Positions 7,160-7,685 of a DNA stretch of 7,685 nt are shown here, piece after piece. The translations under genes and the position numbers were made by a program. Each line of letters starts with the position of its first letter. The first letter of the stretch is position 1. This DNA is from Spirochaetaceae bacterium (GTDB taxonomy: Bacteria > Spirochaetota > Spirochaetia > B11-G9): contig DAOVSY010000133.1 in the NCBI GenBank assembly GCA_030633365.1, positions 1-7,685 on the forward strand, given 5' to 3'. Under the pieces are notes generated by a model. It was not told the DNA's origin. It worked only from the letters and a program-made list of their open reading frames with translations, and ran no database searches.

Positions 7160-7684
7160 TTATTTCAATACTACAGCATTACCGGATTTACCATCCATAA
7201 GTATTGTAAATGGAATATCTCTGGAAACATGTGTAAAGAATTCTCCATTTTCAATTGGTTCCATAGTTCTTAAATAATCCCAGTCAATAAATGATTCCCC
7301 TTTGTGATGAAAAGGGATATTTAGATATCCTATGTTCATTGCCACAAGGTTATGAAAAAAGTGGGATCCCTGGGAAGGTTCGATATCAAAGTCATGAAGA
7401 CCTGTTTCAATAATAATACCAGCTTTATTAATTTCTCCCCAATGTACTGGTATCCCAAGGAATCTGTCTCTGGTTCCCCATCGGCCGGGTCCAATAAGTA
7501 TATAATCTTTATCATTCTCTTTAAGTTTTTTGTTAATCTCTTTTATTTCTTCTTTCATATCCATTGTTCTGGTTTTATCAAATTTTAGTGGATCAATATA
7601 AACAATATCAGAAATATCTTTTATAAAACCATTTCCCAGAGCTTCAGTAGAATAGAGAATTGCTTTTTCTTTTGTTGTATTTTC
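7160..7684 (-). CDS. PEP/pyruvate-binding (PPDK_N-like) protein, C-terminal fragment
   Basis: The frame is open through the right edge of the window, so the Met at 7564 is internal and the gene starts outside; 174 residues are visible. The fragment reads ILYSTEALGNGFIKDISD, then IDPLKFD, then LIGPGRWGTRDRFLGIPVHW, IIIETG, PSQGSHFFHNL and GYLNI. This pattern is shared, as I recall, by large bacterial proteins annotated as phosphoenolpyruvate synthase / pyruvate phosphate dikinase N-terminal domain proteins, where it forms the end of the ATP-grasp-like region. The visible end shows no PPDK phosphohistidine or PEP-binding barrel domain after it, so this is probably a stand-alone nucleotide/PEP-binding protein and not a true PEP synthase. 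Substrate unknown. No clear terminator follows the stop. Family fairly sure, function not. Confidence 0.75.
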   Translation of the reverse strand, partial: ENTTKEKAILYSTEALGNGFIKDISDIVYIDPLKFDKTRTMDMKEEIKEINKKLKENDKDYILIGPGRWGTRDRFLGIPVHWGEINKAGIIIETGLHDFDIEPSQGSHFFHNLVAMNIGYLNIPFHHKGESFIDWDYLRTMEPIENGEFFTHVSRDIPFTILMDGKSGNAVVLK

Positions 7685-7685
7685 C

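Overview
This AT-rich window carries a formate dehydrogenase/molybdenum cofactor operon on the + strand (2-4711) and three unrelated genes on the - strand (4698-7684). Gene content (molybdenum/tungsten formate dehydrogenase, NADP-type glutamate dehydrogenase, a PEP/pyruvate-binding protein) suggests a strict or facultative anaerobe. The low GC and the style of the proteins would fit a spirochaete or a clostridial Firmicute. That assignment is a weak inference, because no rRNA or other phylogenetic marker is present.

Plus strand. The window opens inside a long-form formate dehydrogenase catalytic subunit. Its N-terminal iron-sulfur region starts before base 1, and the visible part begins in the last ferredoxin-like cluster. 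The active site uses cysteine, not selenocysteine. Nine bases later comes mobA (molybdopterin guanylyltransferase), which shares an ATGA stop/start with an fdhD-like gene. That gene overlaps an AlaX-type tRNA-Ala editing protein by 11 bases. The four genes look like one transcript: MobA makes the guanylated cofactor, FdhD normally sulfurates and delivers it to the apoenzyme, and FdhA uses it. The AlaX protein has no obvious link to the pathway.

The most unusual spot is in fdhD. A GC-rich palindromic repeat of about 57 bp (2903-2959) sits in frame inside the coding sequence. The protein also lacks the CxxC sulfurtransferase motif and has altered versions of other family motifs. It is either a diverged, cysteine-independent FdhD or a gene on its way to losing function.

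Minus strand. A PAS-GGDEF diguanylate cyclase (4698-5612) ends tail to tail with the AlaX gene, overlapping it by 14 bases. Upstream of it are a 30-bp palindrome and a possible promoter, then gdhA (5672-7015) with a clear ribosome binding site and a sigma70-like promoter. Both candidate promoters share the same -35 and -10 hexamers. The window closes with the C-terminal part of a PEP/pyruvate-binding (PPDK_N-like) protein whose start lies beyond the right edge.

I saw no tRNA, rRNA, CRISPR array, transposase or complete mobile element. The only candidate for something undescribed is the repeat-bearing, Cys-motif-less FdhD paired with a Cys-type formate dehydrogenase.
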